The notes below the pieces were generated by a model. That model made no database searches, was not told where the DNA came from, and saw nothing but the letters and a program-made list of their open reading frames with translations. Of a stretch of DNA of 64,000 nucleotides, positions 12,122 to 23,635 are shown in pieces. The number at the start of each line of letters is the position of its first letter. Within the stretch, counting starts at the first letter, position 1. The translations under genes and the position numbers were made by a program. Location: assembly GCA_019925105.1 (NCBI GenBank), contig JAHGAU010000017.1, positions 1,137,296 through 1,201,295 of the forward strand, written 5' to 3'. This stretch comes from Niebla homalea. Taxonomy: Eukaryota > Ascomycota > Lecanoromycetes > Lecanorales > Ramalinaceae.

Positions 12122-12880
12122 CTTGTATATGCCGATTGTCTGTCGGACTCGAGACAGGAAATTACGAAAGGTTCCAGCGGCTAGCTTTGAAGCATGGACG
12201 CCTTGTTTGCAGCAACTAAATCTTCCTTTGCATTGCAACCCTCGAGCTAGACGGTCGGTACCTGTGCCTTCACTCGAGGTAGCTAGGACCTCTGAGAATC
12301 AGGCTAGCAAGGGACTGGATGAGGTTTCGTTTGAGAGGGCGCGCTGGAAATGCACGGGTGTATCGCCTTGACGACTGTTCGAAAAGGGGGGAGGTAGGGG
12401 AAGGGAAGGAGAGGGCGTGCTTTGACGTCAGGAGCCTGAATACAATCCAAGTGCGAGTATGATGTTAGTGACTGCTCCATTCAGCTTAAATCATGGACTC
12501 GCAGTAGCGTTGTAGGTAGAGGTAAGGTACTAGTGGCCAGAAACCTTTAGGCGGTAATTACTGTAGGGCTATCGATAAGCTCTCCCACCCCACCATCGAC
12601 CTCGAGTGCTTCGGATCCATGGGAAACTGCGGTGCTGCAGGAACACCATCAATCACCTTTGGGCACCTGCATGTTCTAATCGCGCATACAGGATTCAATG
12701 AGATCTCACAAGGTTTGAGAAGATCTCAGATTCGGTGTCTTGACTTGCGAGGCAATAGATGCACAGCAGCCGAGGGGTCAGATTCAGGTTTCCCTCAGAC
12801 AGAAAGCGCAATGAAACTGATTCCATCTACTTAAGCTTCATCATGGGTATCTTGACCAAATGTACACCACAGACTGATCT
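12122..12880. promoter_or_regulatory. Promoter region of the ArfGAP gene
   Basis: A 760-bp gap between the ArfGAP start (-) and the IDH1 stop (-). It contains a perfect palindromic CRE-type site TGACGTCA at 12423-12430, about 300 bp upstream of the ArfGAP ATG. The part near 12,880 is IDH1 3' UTR. Confidence 0.5.
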
Positions 12881-14299
12881 TTACAATTCTTCCATCGCTC
12901 CCAAAATTGCTCGAGTGAAGTCGTGTGTTGTGCTTGTGCCGCCCATGTCCCGAGTTCTGACCTGCCTACTGCGGTGTTAGCATGTTGAGGTCGCATTATC
13001 ATGTATCCCAGACAAACCCTTCTCGGATCACATCGTACACGCCCTTCGAGATGCGATTGGCATGCTCGTCCAATCCTACGTGACGGAGAAGCATAGAACC
13101 TGAGAGCAACATTGCCGTCGGATTGGCTTGGTCCTTGCCCTTGATGTCAAGGCCCACGTGCCGGCAGCCAGGTTCGAATACTGCCACTTCGCGTCCCATG
13201 TTGCATCCTGGCACTATGCCGGGCCCGCCCACCAGGCCAGCACCAACGTTGGACAGTATGCCTCCGTACAGATTAGGCATCACCATCACATCGAATTGCT
13301 GTGGCTTGGACACACACTGCATTGATGCATTATCCACAATCATGTCGTTCACTATCAGCGAGGGATACTCCTTGGCTACCTGATGAAATGTGTCTCGGAA
13401 CAAACCGTCGGCCAACTTCATTATGTTGGCCTTGTGAATGCATGTGACCTTTTGCCGGTGGTTAGACAAGGCAAAACTGAATGCGAATTTGGCGATTCGC
13501 TCGGATTTGGCGCGCGTAATGATCTTCAGTGATTCTACAACGCCGGCAACCGATTGATGCTCAAGACCAGAATACTCACCCTCGGTATTCTCCCGTATGA
13601 TGCAAAGATCGACATTGTCATGGCGAGTCTTATAACCGGGAATGTTCTTGATCAGGACGATTGACGCGTAAATGTCCAGCTCCTGCCGCAATGCTACGTT
13701 GAACGACTGATGCCCTGAACGCTCGACCGGTGTGTGGAGAATTCCTAGCGGGCCATGAGCGAGATCTTCAGCCTGAAGGAAGTCTACCTACCCTTCAAGC
13801 CAAGCTTGTTGCGCTTCAGCGATGCGATCGATTCTCGGAAAAGTTCTTCTGAATGTTTGTCACCCGACTCGACACCAGTGACATCAATTTGCTCCCAGTC
13901 AATGGGAACATTATCGGCTTTGAAGATCGTTTTGATAGACTCGGCTACTTCTGCTCCAATGCCATCTCCTGGGATCAGTGTGGTGGTATATTTGCCTCCA
14001 AATTTGGTCGGCTTAAAGATGTCGGCTGAGATCGCGGTTTCGGGTTGTACGCTGGCATAGTCTGAGAAAGTACAAGTCAGATTTGCGAGTCCACAGGAAA
14101 CATTTCCGAGTGATCAGCAGACTTCTCGTGGTTATTACCGCCGTCGATCTGAGACGTGAAGGACTTGCGGCTATTGAAAAATACTGCGCGGCCTCTCAAG
14201 GTTAGCGGTTTCCAAGAAAGCCCAGGAGTAGCAATAGCCTTGATCTCTGTACGAGACACAACTTACAGGAAGTCTCTTTGCAATACACGTGGTAAGCAT
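12881..14299 (-). CDS. IDH1: Mitochondrial NAD-isocitrate dehydrogenase subunit 1
   Basis: Regulatory subunit of the TCA-cycle NAD-dependent isocitrate dehydrogenase. Securely placed exons are 13792-14061, 13018-13744 and 12881-12965. The core reads SADIFKPTKFGGKY, LIPGDGIGAEV, the ENTEGEYSGLEH motif, HKANIMKLADGLF, and the signature NDMIVDNASMQ followed by NLYGGILSNVGAGLVGG. The last exon gives EGQVRTRDMGGTSTTHDF and ends GAMEEL. The N-terminus is uncertain: a plausible presequence exon MLTTCIAKRLP (14267-14299) and a second small exon (about 14139-14192) are visible, but no pair of canonical splice sites joins all three in one frame; the sum is one base short. Either an unusual site is used or there is an indel. 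Confidence 0.9.
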
Positions 14300-15555
14300 T
14301 GTGTGGAGTTTGATGGAATTCTGGACGCGCACTCAAGCATATGACGGTAAATAGAGCTTCGAAGCTCCTTCAAATTGTCTCATCGTTTGGGATGGGTAAG
14401 CAAAACCCTTGAGAAGATGCTGCCGGCTTGTACGAGAAATCGTCCGCGGCTACGTTCGGATGTGGCCGAGGCTCCGCGCGGCAATCGCCAATCTCTCAGT
14501 CCACTCTCCCGCCATGCGTTAATGTGTAATTCACGTCGACAGAAGCGGACCGCCGTGGCCATTTTACCAATGTTCTGAAGAGGAATCTCGAGTTTGATAT
14601 TGCTCTTGGACTTCCAGGAACCAATCCAAGCAATGTGTTAAACATCGTTGCTGATGCTGCAGCTCTGTGAGACATGAAACCTTTGCTACTTTCCTTAAAA
14701 GAAGTGTTCAGAGAAGTATTCCATGTTGAATACACTACAGTACTGAGCCCCTTGAGCGCGCCTGTCCGAGTTGGAAGTTTCTTTCGGGGGCAGTGCGCTG
14801 AACTGCTGATCGAACGCACGTGACCGTCTATTCAGACCTTAATGAGGCCAAGCGCCTTCCTGATTAGGCTATCAATAACACAAATTCTTATTCAGAGAAG
14901 CAATTACAATATTCATCTCAAACAACGAGTATCAAAGAAACTGGTTGTGAAGGGTTTCAGTCCTGCTGTCAATTGGTGTGACGGTCTTTGAAGTTTGTTC
15001 ATCTCCAGGCGGCCTGGGAGTCGTGACTGCTTATTCGACTCTCCTAATGTTTTCCAACCATAAGTGACCACAAGAGCGATCACAACAATCTTCTAAAGGT
15101 CATGAATGGAACCATTTCAATACATGTGAGGGCCTTTGCTTGGAGAACAACGCCGGAATGTGTCTATGTACTCTTATTTGTTGATCTTGTTGGAATCTGG
15201 GGCTTTTGCAAGTATCTCGCAGCGTGGACGTCCATTCACCCAATTGGCGTGGCCTTTATTGAGCTCTCGATCTGGAACTTTCCCAATAAGAATTCATTCA
15301 TCAGCATAGCAGCATAAAGTCATTGCCACTGTCTCCTTAGAGCCTGTCATATACTGATTCAATACTTATCATCGTGGTCCTCCACTTTCTTTCTATCAAC
15401 AATATCAAGCTTCAACTCTGTGATATTCCATCTCATCCATTCCTCTTTTCATACATTCCAATTTCAACCCTACAAGCTGCATCACTTTCGACATCTTTCC
15501 TTCGTACCTTCAGCCTAACATCAACTCACTCACCTCTTCGCATCACTCCTTCATC
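14300..15555. promoter_or_regulatory. Divergent region IDH1/pheromone gene
   Basis: About 1.26 kb between IDH1 and the pheromone precursor. No gene is recognisable. The last 130 bp before the pheromone ATG are rich in C/T runs (TTCAACCC, CTCACCTCTTCG), as in many fungal 5' leaders. Confidence 0.4.
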
Positions 15556-15987
15556 ATGAAAATCAACTCTGTCATTTACTTTCTATTTGCTATCAGCTCG
15601 GCTAATGCCACTGCTATTCCTCATGTCGCTCCCGGAGCGGTAGCCGCTCCTCAAGTCACGGAAATTGAAATCCCTAAAGCAACCTCTGCTGGTGAGTAGC
15701 ATGACGATTTGATAGTTCATGGAGTGTGAGGCTGATTCGAAACTCCAGACATCAAGGTCAAGCGCGTCGCAGAGGCTATTGCAGAGGCCGTCGCAGACCC
15801 CCGCGTCGCTAAGTTTTGCTTGGAAACTGGCCAGTCTTGCGGTTCCAAGTTGAAACGTGCAGCAGAAGCTATCGCAGAGGCTGTGGCAGATCCTAGAAGG
15901 CACGGAATGTTCTGCGAGGTCGCTGGCCAGCCTTGCGGTTCCAAGATCAAGAGGAGCTTGGAAGACTTGGGAGTTGTCATGGCATAG
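15556..15987 (+). CDS. Alpha-factor-like mating pheromone precursor
   Basis: A 124-aa secreted precursor with two exons (15556-15691, 15749-15987; 57-nt intron). Residues 1-18 form a signal peptide (MKINSVIYFLFAISSANA). A pro-region follows, then two repeats of 31 and 32 residues (52-82 and 83-114), each ending in a Lys-Arg site (KR at 50-51, 81-82, 113-114) for a Kex2-type protease. Each repeat starts with the alanine/acid spacer AEAIAEAVADP, as trimmed by Ste13-type dipeptidyl aminopeptidase, and carries a cysteine core: FCLETGQSC and FCEVAGQPC. This fits the ascomycete alpha-pheromone pattern of two cysteines around x-x-x-G-Q-x, but Phe replaces the usual Trp before the first Cys. A short tail SLEDLGVVMA ends the protein. 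The family assignment rests on architecture and core motif. Confidence 0.88.
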
Positions 15988-17184
15988 GCATGTCGACAGG
16001 ACCCTTCAAGATAGCAGACGCACGTAAAGCGACATCAGCCTATTCAAGCCTTGGATCCTGTTTCTGACTTACACAGCTAAATATCTTGTCACTAGCAGGA
16101 TTGCAATACTCGATTGTCATTTCCTTAGTTTGACAGGTTGGGGTTGATTTTGGACCTTGCCGTCTCCTCCATTGTGGGCTAACACGACTGTGTGTGTTGG
16201 CTAGTTTAGACCTCACATACATCTCTTGCATTCGCTGGTCGATAGCACGTTGTGAAAGGCAAGGGGTACCGTACTTTACGGGGAATTATAGTTTCCCAGT
16301 TCTCAATATTTCCAGAACGGCATCTAATTCTTTGTCCTAAAGTTTGGGGACCATTTTGAAAATCGCGCTCGCTGTCCTGTTTTCAATTCCGGTAGCGTCT
16401 TCGAGATATTGGTTGTTCTGCTTCTGAACAACTGCCAGGTAAAGTAGACAGGACTAATTCAATAGCAACGCATGGCAGTCAATACATCTCAGCCCTTGCC
16501 CTTGCCCATCGACGGACGTCAACTAGATCACATCAGCAGCTGAGGGTCGGCGTGGATCGATGAACGATATCCACAGCTGGCCACGCCAGCTGGTCACATT
16601 GTACTCAAGAAGCACGGATAGCGTCGTAATGATGTATTTGGAGTGACCATGAGGAGCCAGCTGCAGGAACCACATCGAAGCTTTGGGGCCACTTGAGTTT
16701 GCTAAGTGAAGATCGATCATCTCTGATTGCAGTGGTTGGAAGGGCACTCGCCGCGTTCCCGGTATACCCTGCCTACCTACCTACCTACCTATCTACCGAT
16801 GATCCCGAAGTGGGTACAGTATCGGGCTCATGCCTCCAAGTCAGTTCAGTCATCCTCATTTGAACGCTATTCAACTTGCACTTCTTGATCGCTACCACCA
16901 TCATTATTACTCACTCAATTCTCTCACTCTGGAAGGATATTTAGTATTCTTCAATTTCCTCAAATACATCCAGGCTCCACTGCCGCTTTCCTATTTGACC
17001 TACCGCTGAAGGAGGAGAGTACTTGCAAAATCACTGTAAGCATGACTGTCTTGCTGTCTTCCGCAAAGGCCTTCCTTCGTAGACGGATGATTTGTCTGGA
17101 CCTGCACGCTTCTAAGCGTCGATGCGAGCCAAATCTGCTTCACTGAGGTCGATATGCTGGACTTCTGGTTGACGTTTCTCCGCA
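15988..17184. other. Intergenic region with microsatellite
   Basis: About 1.2 kb between the pheromone gene and the histidine kinase remnant. The only structured element is a CTAC microsatellite at 16772-16797. No supported gene. Confidence 0.4.
16772..16797 (+). repeat. CTAC microsatellite
   Basis: About six copies of a CTAC tetranucleotide, the last ones interrupted (CTAT). Simple repeat in intergenic DNA. Confidence 0.85.
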
Positions 17185-19900
17185 ATGTTGCAGCGTTGCA
17201 CATGGAATGAGAGACAGCAGACTAAGGCAGGCATTGCCTCTCTCGCAGAGGGCAAAATGGCAGAGATGGACGAAGGGGTGCCAATGTTGAGTCCCTCAAC
17301 CCTATGCATAGCCAGCTCTGACTCTGGCGTAGCCTTACACCATGGCAACGACGGCTTCCAGGATCTCTTGCGGCAACACTACATTGTGGAGCAGAATGAC
17401 GCTCTAGAGGAGCTTGTGCACCTCAAGCGATCGCTACGGGAAGCGTGCACGCACAAGTTCCGGCGCATCCTCATGGATGGTATGACGACTATCACCTGCG
17501 CCCAGTATGGATTCGTCTTCAAGAGGATCCTCGTTGACTAGGAGAGATCGGCGGTCGAGATGCCACTATTTGAGAGTCGTGCTCCTGTTTACTCGGGGTT
17601 GCCTTCTACTGCGATGACGGTAAGCGGATGCAGAATCTTGCTCGAGATCATAAGTATTGGACGCGGGGAGCTCCTGGCGCAAACATGAAGCATGAGAAAG
17701 TCTTCCTGATCCCCAATGGTCTTGCCAAATTCACCCCGAGTAACCCAGATCCGTTGCCTTTCCTGGTAGATGCTTATGTCGGTATACCATTATTCGCCAA
17801 TGACAAATGTTTCGGACCTTTCGGCAAGATGTGGAACAAGCAAGGGCAGCAGAATCTACGTTTAGGCTGGGCATTCACTGAAATACTCCTGCACTCCCTA
17901 GAGGACCTTATCCCTGATGGCTTGCCCGAGAGTCGAGGCTTTGACCGCAAAGGCTTGCCATTCGAGTCATAGCTACTAAAGCTGTAAACACAGCCCAATC
18001 CTTAAAGCCATATGCGTGGAGCCTATCGCATGAGCTTCGTACACCGATGCAAGGTGTTGTCGGTATGCTAGACGTCGTGCACACTACCGTGCAAGAATCT
18101 TTGGAATTACACACCGATCCGCGACTTTATGCAATCCTTCATACGTTACGGGAAAATGTTGAAGTTTGTCAAGGTCAGCGTCGCCCCTGAGCGTCTCCAA
18201 GACACTCTGCTTGGCTGAGACATACACAGATAGCTCGCGTGGGGCCGTGGAAGCTGCTGACAATGTCGTCCATGCTTACGATCTTAACATGCAAGTGCCC
18301 ACTACACCACTGTCTCCCAACGAAGATGACTGCACGGCATTGCAATCAACGGTCGTCGAAAGTCAATTGCGCCCGCAAAACCCTCGTGATACCACACCTT
18401 TCGCCAGAAGCCTTGACAGCAAGCGACTAAGATAGTGACTCAATCCGAGAGGAGAGTCAGCCGCGCATAAAGTACCAAGTCCTGCAGAGTTCACGATCTG
18501 TGATAGGCCGCCGTATGCCATCTCAAACAATTGACCAAGAGGATACGGGGACTGCTGCTGGGTTGTTGGGGATACTGCCACGGAGCCCTACCCGAGCCCA
18601 AAGGAGTGAGCCCACGGGAACCCAGCCTGCGACGATCCGAGGCGTGCAGCAAAGGGAGCTTATTCGGCTGATAATTAAGAAGTCATTGCATGTTGGAGGA
18701 AGGTCCGGATCTGCACTGATTCGAGAGACCCATAGTGGTGAGATGATGAGCCTCATGGTCAGGGGCTCAAACGGAGGCCTCCGCAAAAAATTCATAGACT
18801 GGTCGTCAATATCGGCGTCCCCGGTATGGTCAGTGGACGAAAGAGACATGTCAAGATTGATCTCTTGTGTCCTGCTCAATGCTCTCAAATTCACAGAAGA
18901 AGGCAGGATTGATTTTGATGCAGCGCTGATTTCGGGAGGGAAATGGATGATCATCAGAGTGATTGATATTGGATCTGGAATACCAAAAGTCTTCCTTCCT
19001 AATCTTTTTAAACCATCTTCTCAAGGGGACAACTCGCTCATCCGTCGGAAGGAAGGTTTGGAGCTCGGGCTCCTAGTAGCGAAGGGTCTTGCCCGAAAGA
19101 TTGGTGGCGAGAACGACAACACCGAGCAAGCCTATGACCCTAACGCAGAGACGAACCTCCTCAAGTCTGCTGCATTCTCGCCAGCAAAGTAAAGCGATAT
19201 CTAATGACCAAGGACTACTCCAGACGTATAACGAGATGCCGGAGATTGTTTCATTCGACCACTCCCATGGATTTTCAGCTCCTTTGCAGATGAGCAGCCG
19301 TGCCCACCTTCATACCTCCAGCGACCAGAAGTTGGCCCAAATCTGTCCACTTACATTTCTCGTGGCCGAGGACAACGCATGCAATCGGCGGTTGCTAATC
19401 AGCATGCTCACCAAGCTTGGATACAAGGACGTGTACGAGGCACACAATGCTTAAGAAGCTGTTCGCCAGATGAGTATCAACGGAGCTCCTCGAGGGCAGA
19501 AGGCTAATCACGTCTATGGATGCCCAACTTTGATGGATGAAAAGCCACTGAGCGTATCTTTGCAATGCAGAAAGCCCGTAAAAATGGCTTCATCCATGAA
19601 GGTGACCAGCGAACCCGAGATGCGAAGGGCGTGACAATATCAGCGGTCACCGCAGACGCTACGAAGAAGGCTTTATAGCGGGTAAGCCAGTTTGGCATGT
19701 TAGGCTACTTGGCCAAGCCCCACAAAATGGTTGATCTTGAGAAGGAGATTGTAGGTATATGGATAGAGGCTGGATCTGCTAAATTTGGCACTCCTGCAAC
19801 CATGAGATGTAGAGGCATCCTGGTTTAAGAAAACCCAAGGAACCGCTTTGATCTTTTCGGTACTCCTGCAGGTCACCATGGCTTCAGTCGGTCGCATGAG
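17185..19900 (+). pseudogene. Hybrid histidine kinase pseudogene
   Basis: Remnant of a fungal two-component hybrid sensor kinase. Recognisable parts in order: an N-terminal GAF-like segment (17,400-17,960; MTTITCAQYGFV, KVFLIPNGLAKF, LGWAFTEILLHSLEDLIP), the H-box with SLSHELRTPMQGVVGM (18,023-18,070, phospho-accepting His kept), a segment with AVEAADNVVHAYDLNMQ after a plausible intron, the ATPase domain (N-box LNALKFT, G1 DIGSGIP, G2 GLELGL instead of GLGLGL), and a receiver domain from 19,355 (FLVAEDN, SMLTKLGYKDVYEA). Lesions inside conserved segments: TAG at 17,539 before ERSAVEM; frame changes near 17,600, 17,975 and 18,430; TAA after YEAHNA; TGA after LWMPNFDG; TAG after TKKAL. The codon before LWMP, where the phosphoacceptor Asp is expected, reads CGT. 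Several lesions cannot be introns because conserved residues flank them directly. The true 5' end is unknown. Confidence 0.85.
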
Positions 19901-20068
19901 GACGGGCTAAGAAGTGTCCAAGATTGCCGAAACGTACTTTGAAGCGAAGTCGTTCTGTTAGTGTTAGCTTGATCGCATGCCCACCATTTGCAGGATATGT
20001 AGTAGCGCGGAGTTTTCTTCACATCTCTGTCGAAAGCGTATAGAAGCTACATGATCATTCTGGAACTA

Positions 20069-21022
20069 TCAGCTCCGCTTGGAACCTCCCCGATCCGTAT
20101 CATGCTTTCGGGCTCCAGGATATTCCCCAGCCGAGTACTCATGATCGGGATGCGGACGTACTCTGACATGTTGCACTGTGCTAGGCTCCACATCTGAAAC
20201 TTGTGCCACAGGCACAATTGGTTGAGCAGCAGGGACAAAGTTGCGCGCTCTCCCCTCTTTCTCTTTAGCGGCCGCTCTGATTAGCTCTTCCTGCGACACA
20301 TCGAGGCTCTCCATATATGCACAGCTTAGATATTCCGTAGGTACGAGCGCTTCATTACCTAGGGTGTTGGCGTATTGGAGTTCTTCGACCAACCCAGCAG
20401 CGGCCAGTAGCTTGGGTAAGAGCGAGGGATTCTTCAAGGCCGACGAAGCGGCCAATTTAGAGTTGAAATGCACGCCTTGTTGCCTAAGACTCTCAAATTG
20501 GCCCAGTTTGGTTTCCAAATTCGGTGGTGGAGAGCCTGGGGGCGATGGCGGGATGTCCAATTGGGGGAGTTGTGGCAGGGTTAAGGCACGTAAAGCAAGA
20601 CGGCTCCGAGTGTAGGGTGAGCCTGACAGCGCGGAGTGAAAGCTTGTGGAGCTCCGGGAATCGGGATGTGAGACATCGGAGGCGAGTGACGGTCCAAGCA
20701 GAGAGGAATTTAATGGCGTCTCGCTCGCAGGATCAGAATTGTAAGGCTTTGAAGTGTCGGAGGCGCCATTGGTGTGGTTTTCTGAGTCAAGTCAGCAATG
20801 TCGGGTAGGATTTCCGGATTCTGATGAGGCGACCGGATCTTTTTGGCGATGAGCTCGCTATGGTATTACTGGCGTCAATCGCCTTGAATCTGCAGAGTCA
20901 GCATCAAATGGATCGATGGCGGGATGTATAAAAGAGCACCAACAGCATACTTCAAGCATATTGTCTGACCGTAGAGGCGAATCTTCGTCGTCACTGCTAC
21001 CATACCCCACGAGAGCTGACAT
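20069..21022 (-). CDS. HCNGP/SAP30BP-like nuclear protein
   Basis: Member of the HCNGP family (animal SAP30BP, a transcription and splicing-linked protein). Exons 20970-21022, 20870-20889 and 20069-20781 join in phase to 261 aa. The N-terminus MSALVGYGSSDDEDSPL is the usual acidic family start. The core, LDIPPSPPGSPPPNLETKL then FESLRQQGVHFNSKL and LKNPSLLPKLL, is the HCNGP signature. The end holds a charged helix (EELIRAAAKEKEGRARNFVPA) and a polar tail. The 20-nt middle exon is the least certain part; it was chosen as the only combination keeping frame without stops. The start faces RPL36 across 249 bp. No biochemical role can be read from sequence. Confidence 0.85.
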
Positions 21023-21271
21023 AGCTTTGAACGTAGCTCCTACGGGTCCTACAACACTCCGAACAATCCACTAGAATATCTGGAGCTGTCTCCAAGTGCA
21101 ACTCAGAAATTCCATCAGACGCTAAGCCTTTTGGAGTCTAGTTCTTGTGTGCGCGTATGTTTCCGCTCTTTCGCTTGCCCTCACGCCTCACGCACATTGA
21201 CCACACACCAGAACCGAGAAGCCAGCATCGATTGGAACAATCCCATTTCAGAGTTCTGGTCCATTCACATC
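21023..21271. promoter_or_regulatory. Divergent promoter HCNGP/RPL36
   Basis: A 249-bp gap serving two divergent genes. The plus-strand side contains CTTTCGCTTGCCCTCACGCCTCA-like pyrimidine-rich DNA just before the RPL36 ATG, typical of ribosomal protein leaders. Confidence 0.5.
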
Positions 21272-21803
21272 ATGGCCGTCAAACAGCGGTCTGGTATTGC
21301 TTCAGGCCTTAATAAAGGTCATGTACGTCTTAATGCCATCTGACCATGCCAAGGTTCAACTGCTGAAATTCAAGCTAGAAAGTTGAACCCAACACCAAGA
21401 TTAAGCCTAGGATATCGCGCACCAAGGGTCACCTCAGTAAGAGGACAGCGTTTGTGAGGGATATCGTCAAAGAAGTGGCCGGGTAAGAAACTCATCTGCT
21501 GTTAAGGCTCATGCTCCTACACTGCCAATGGAAATGGTCGTGGCCAAAACGATTTCAACTTGCTGATTAGAAATGTCCGCCCTCAGTCTGGCTCCGTACG
21601 AACGCCGTGTGATTGAACTCCTCCGGAACAGCAAGGACAAGCGCGCACGAAAATTGGCCAAGAGGAGAGTATGTAGCAGTGTTGAAAATACCAACTGGGA
21701 AGCGTATAGCTGACAACCGTAGCTTGGGACTTTCGGTCGAGCGAAGAGGAAGGTCGACGAACTTCAAGGTGTGATCGCAGAATCCAGAAGGGCAGGTCAT
21801 TAA
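21272..21803 (+). CDS. RPL36: 60S ribosomal protein eL36
   Basis: Cytosolic large-subunit ribosomal protein. Four exons, 21272-21322, 21379-21482, 21587-21668 and 21723-21803, give exactly 105 aa, the normal fungal length. The sequence begins [19 protein letters not shown] and contains [30 protein letters not shown] and [20 protein letters not shown], all diagnostic of eL36. All splice sites are canonical and phases agree. The many introns for so short a gene are usual for fungal ribosomal protein genes. Confidence 0.97.
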
Positions 21804-22086
21804 GATCGGCTGCTCAAATAGCATGGCACTCACGAGAGCATGGGCCTTTTGAAGCACTTGATTCGGAGTGCGTCAGGAATTGCGAGGCATTGCTAGCGTC
21901 AACAGCGCAGTCTGTCGACTATCAGTACAACTTGCGTCAGTCAACAAAGCTCCATGATTGAAAGGCTTGCCAATACAAAGTACGCTGATGCAACGCTAAC
22001 TTGCAAACCATTCTATGCTCATATCTTCACTGTTCGTTGTCTCATCATCCATCTGGCTTGGCACGGACCAGTGAAAGATTGTGCAG

Positions 22087-23635
22087 TCATTTCTTGCCAG
22101 GCAATTTTAGCCACTTTGGCATTCCCCCCTTTCTGCTTTTCTCTTCTGCGCTTGCGTGTCCCTGCCCTTTCCCACCATCCACTTCAACTGCTACAGCCTG
22201 AAGCTCGTTAACCTCGATCACCTGTGCTCTTTGGCAGTATTCCGCTTTTAGTACAGGCGAGGTCCGCGCTTCGATGCTTGCGTCCTTAGTCCAAATCATG
22301 TTCACTAGTACACGTCCCACCATACCCAGTTGCGCGATCAGCTTTGGATCATTTTCGGCGTCGATGGGAACGGTTTTGAAGCCGGTGGAGGCGCCAAAGC
22401 GAAGTTCAAAGGGCTCCTGCTCATGGTTAATCATACCTCGGACAAAACCATATAGATCTTTGGCAGTGTGCGCTGCGGAGAAATTGGATACAGCCTGCAT
22501 CTGATCCGGAAAGCGAACTTTGAGCTGAACTTGCTGGACGTTTGCACTTTTGTTTGCCTTTGCCTCGGCCTGCGCCGAAATTTCTGCATCGGACAAGAGC
22601 CGCTTGTTGATTCCTTCGGCCGCAAGTCTTGACTGATGCAGCTTCGCGTGATCGACCGTAGGTTCATAATCCTTCTCGTTGAATGGCTGCTGAGCTGCCT
22701 TTGGCGTGTTTGAGGATGTAGGGGAAAGAATGGTAACGTCGCGAAGCAGGTTCCCTGGTGTGTCGTTGCGCCCTGAAACCCCAGGCGACCCAGTAGCGTC
22801 CAGGTCGTTTGCTGGAGGTATAGGTGCCGCGTTTGTCAAAGGTCCGGCCTCCACGTCATTGGGGGAAAGCGGTTTCAACTCGCTTGGTCCGGTTCCTTCG
22901 ATACTCGGGGCTGGTTGCCGGCCCCCACCTGAGGCATGTCTTTCGACCTCACTATCGCGAACTGCTTTGTCGGCGGTGAAGTATTTTCCAATCTCTTTCA
23001 GAGCCTCCTCTAGGGGTGTCTGTGTTGCTCGGAAGCTTAAGCGTAAGAGGGCACTTCCATGATTAAAGCCAAGCTGTGCCAGGGTCATTTGCAACTGCGT
23101 GAACGACGAGAGCTCCCGGCCCATGACCTGAACCACAGGCGTCTCATAGTGGAGTCTACCCCCGTCACTACTAATTTCTGAGAAGACTGGCGTACTCCTT
23201 CCCGTAAAGTTTCGTTGAGGCGGACCGACGAGTGACTCAAAGTGGCGTAGAAGCATCCATATAGTTGTATTGCTTGCAAATTTATCGAAAAGGCGATTTT
23301 TAGACCCCTTGACCTCGGTCTCAGGTATCTGTAGTGCCACTGAGACGACCGATGGGGAACGAGAAGCTTGTGCAAGCTCAAGTTTAGCGCCTGACACGAG
23401 GCCTGCGAGTCTCACATTTCGAGACAGATCTAGAGGCTTGTTGTTCTGCCTGAGAAACATCAGACTAGGATAAGCACACGTTGGCGGTAAGAACCTACTT
23501 CAGCCAATGATTTTCCGGATCCCGCCCAAGCTTTTCACAGGCTTCGCGAAGAATATCAGTGAGATGTCTTTCGGGAGTGGTTTTCACGACAGCTCTACGA
23601 GCTGTAGAGTCGAGGACAACTACATGGGAAGCCAT
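22087..23635 (-). CDS. UBX-domain protein of the TUG/ASPSCR1/Ubx4 family
   Basis: Likely adaptor of the AAA ATPase Cdc48/p97. Exons 23499-23635 and 22087-23449 (49-nt intron) encode 499 aa. The N-terminal ubiquitin-like TUG-UBL domain reads MASHVVVLDSTARRAVVK, then TPERHLTDILREACEKLG and NKPLDLSRNVRLAGL. The middle is low-complexity (proline, serine, aspartate). The UBX domain, about residues 350-435, has VQLKVRFPDQMQAVSNF and ELRFGASTGFKTV with a short LIAQLGMVGRVLVNM end. The tail is basic (GGMPKWLKLPGKK). The start is divergent from ARPC1, 460 bp away. In yeast the counterpart, Ubx4, acts with Cdc48; that function here is by homology. Confidence 0.92.

Noticed and set aside
13160..13200. 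tRNA-like GGTTCGAAT sequence
   Set aside because: It lies within IDH1 coding sequence and has no cloverleaf partner arms.
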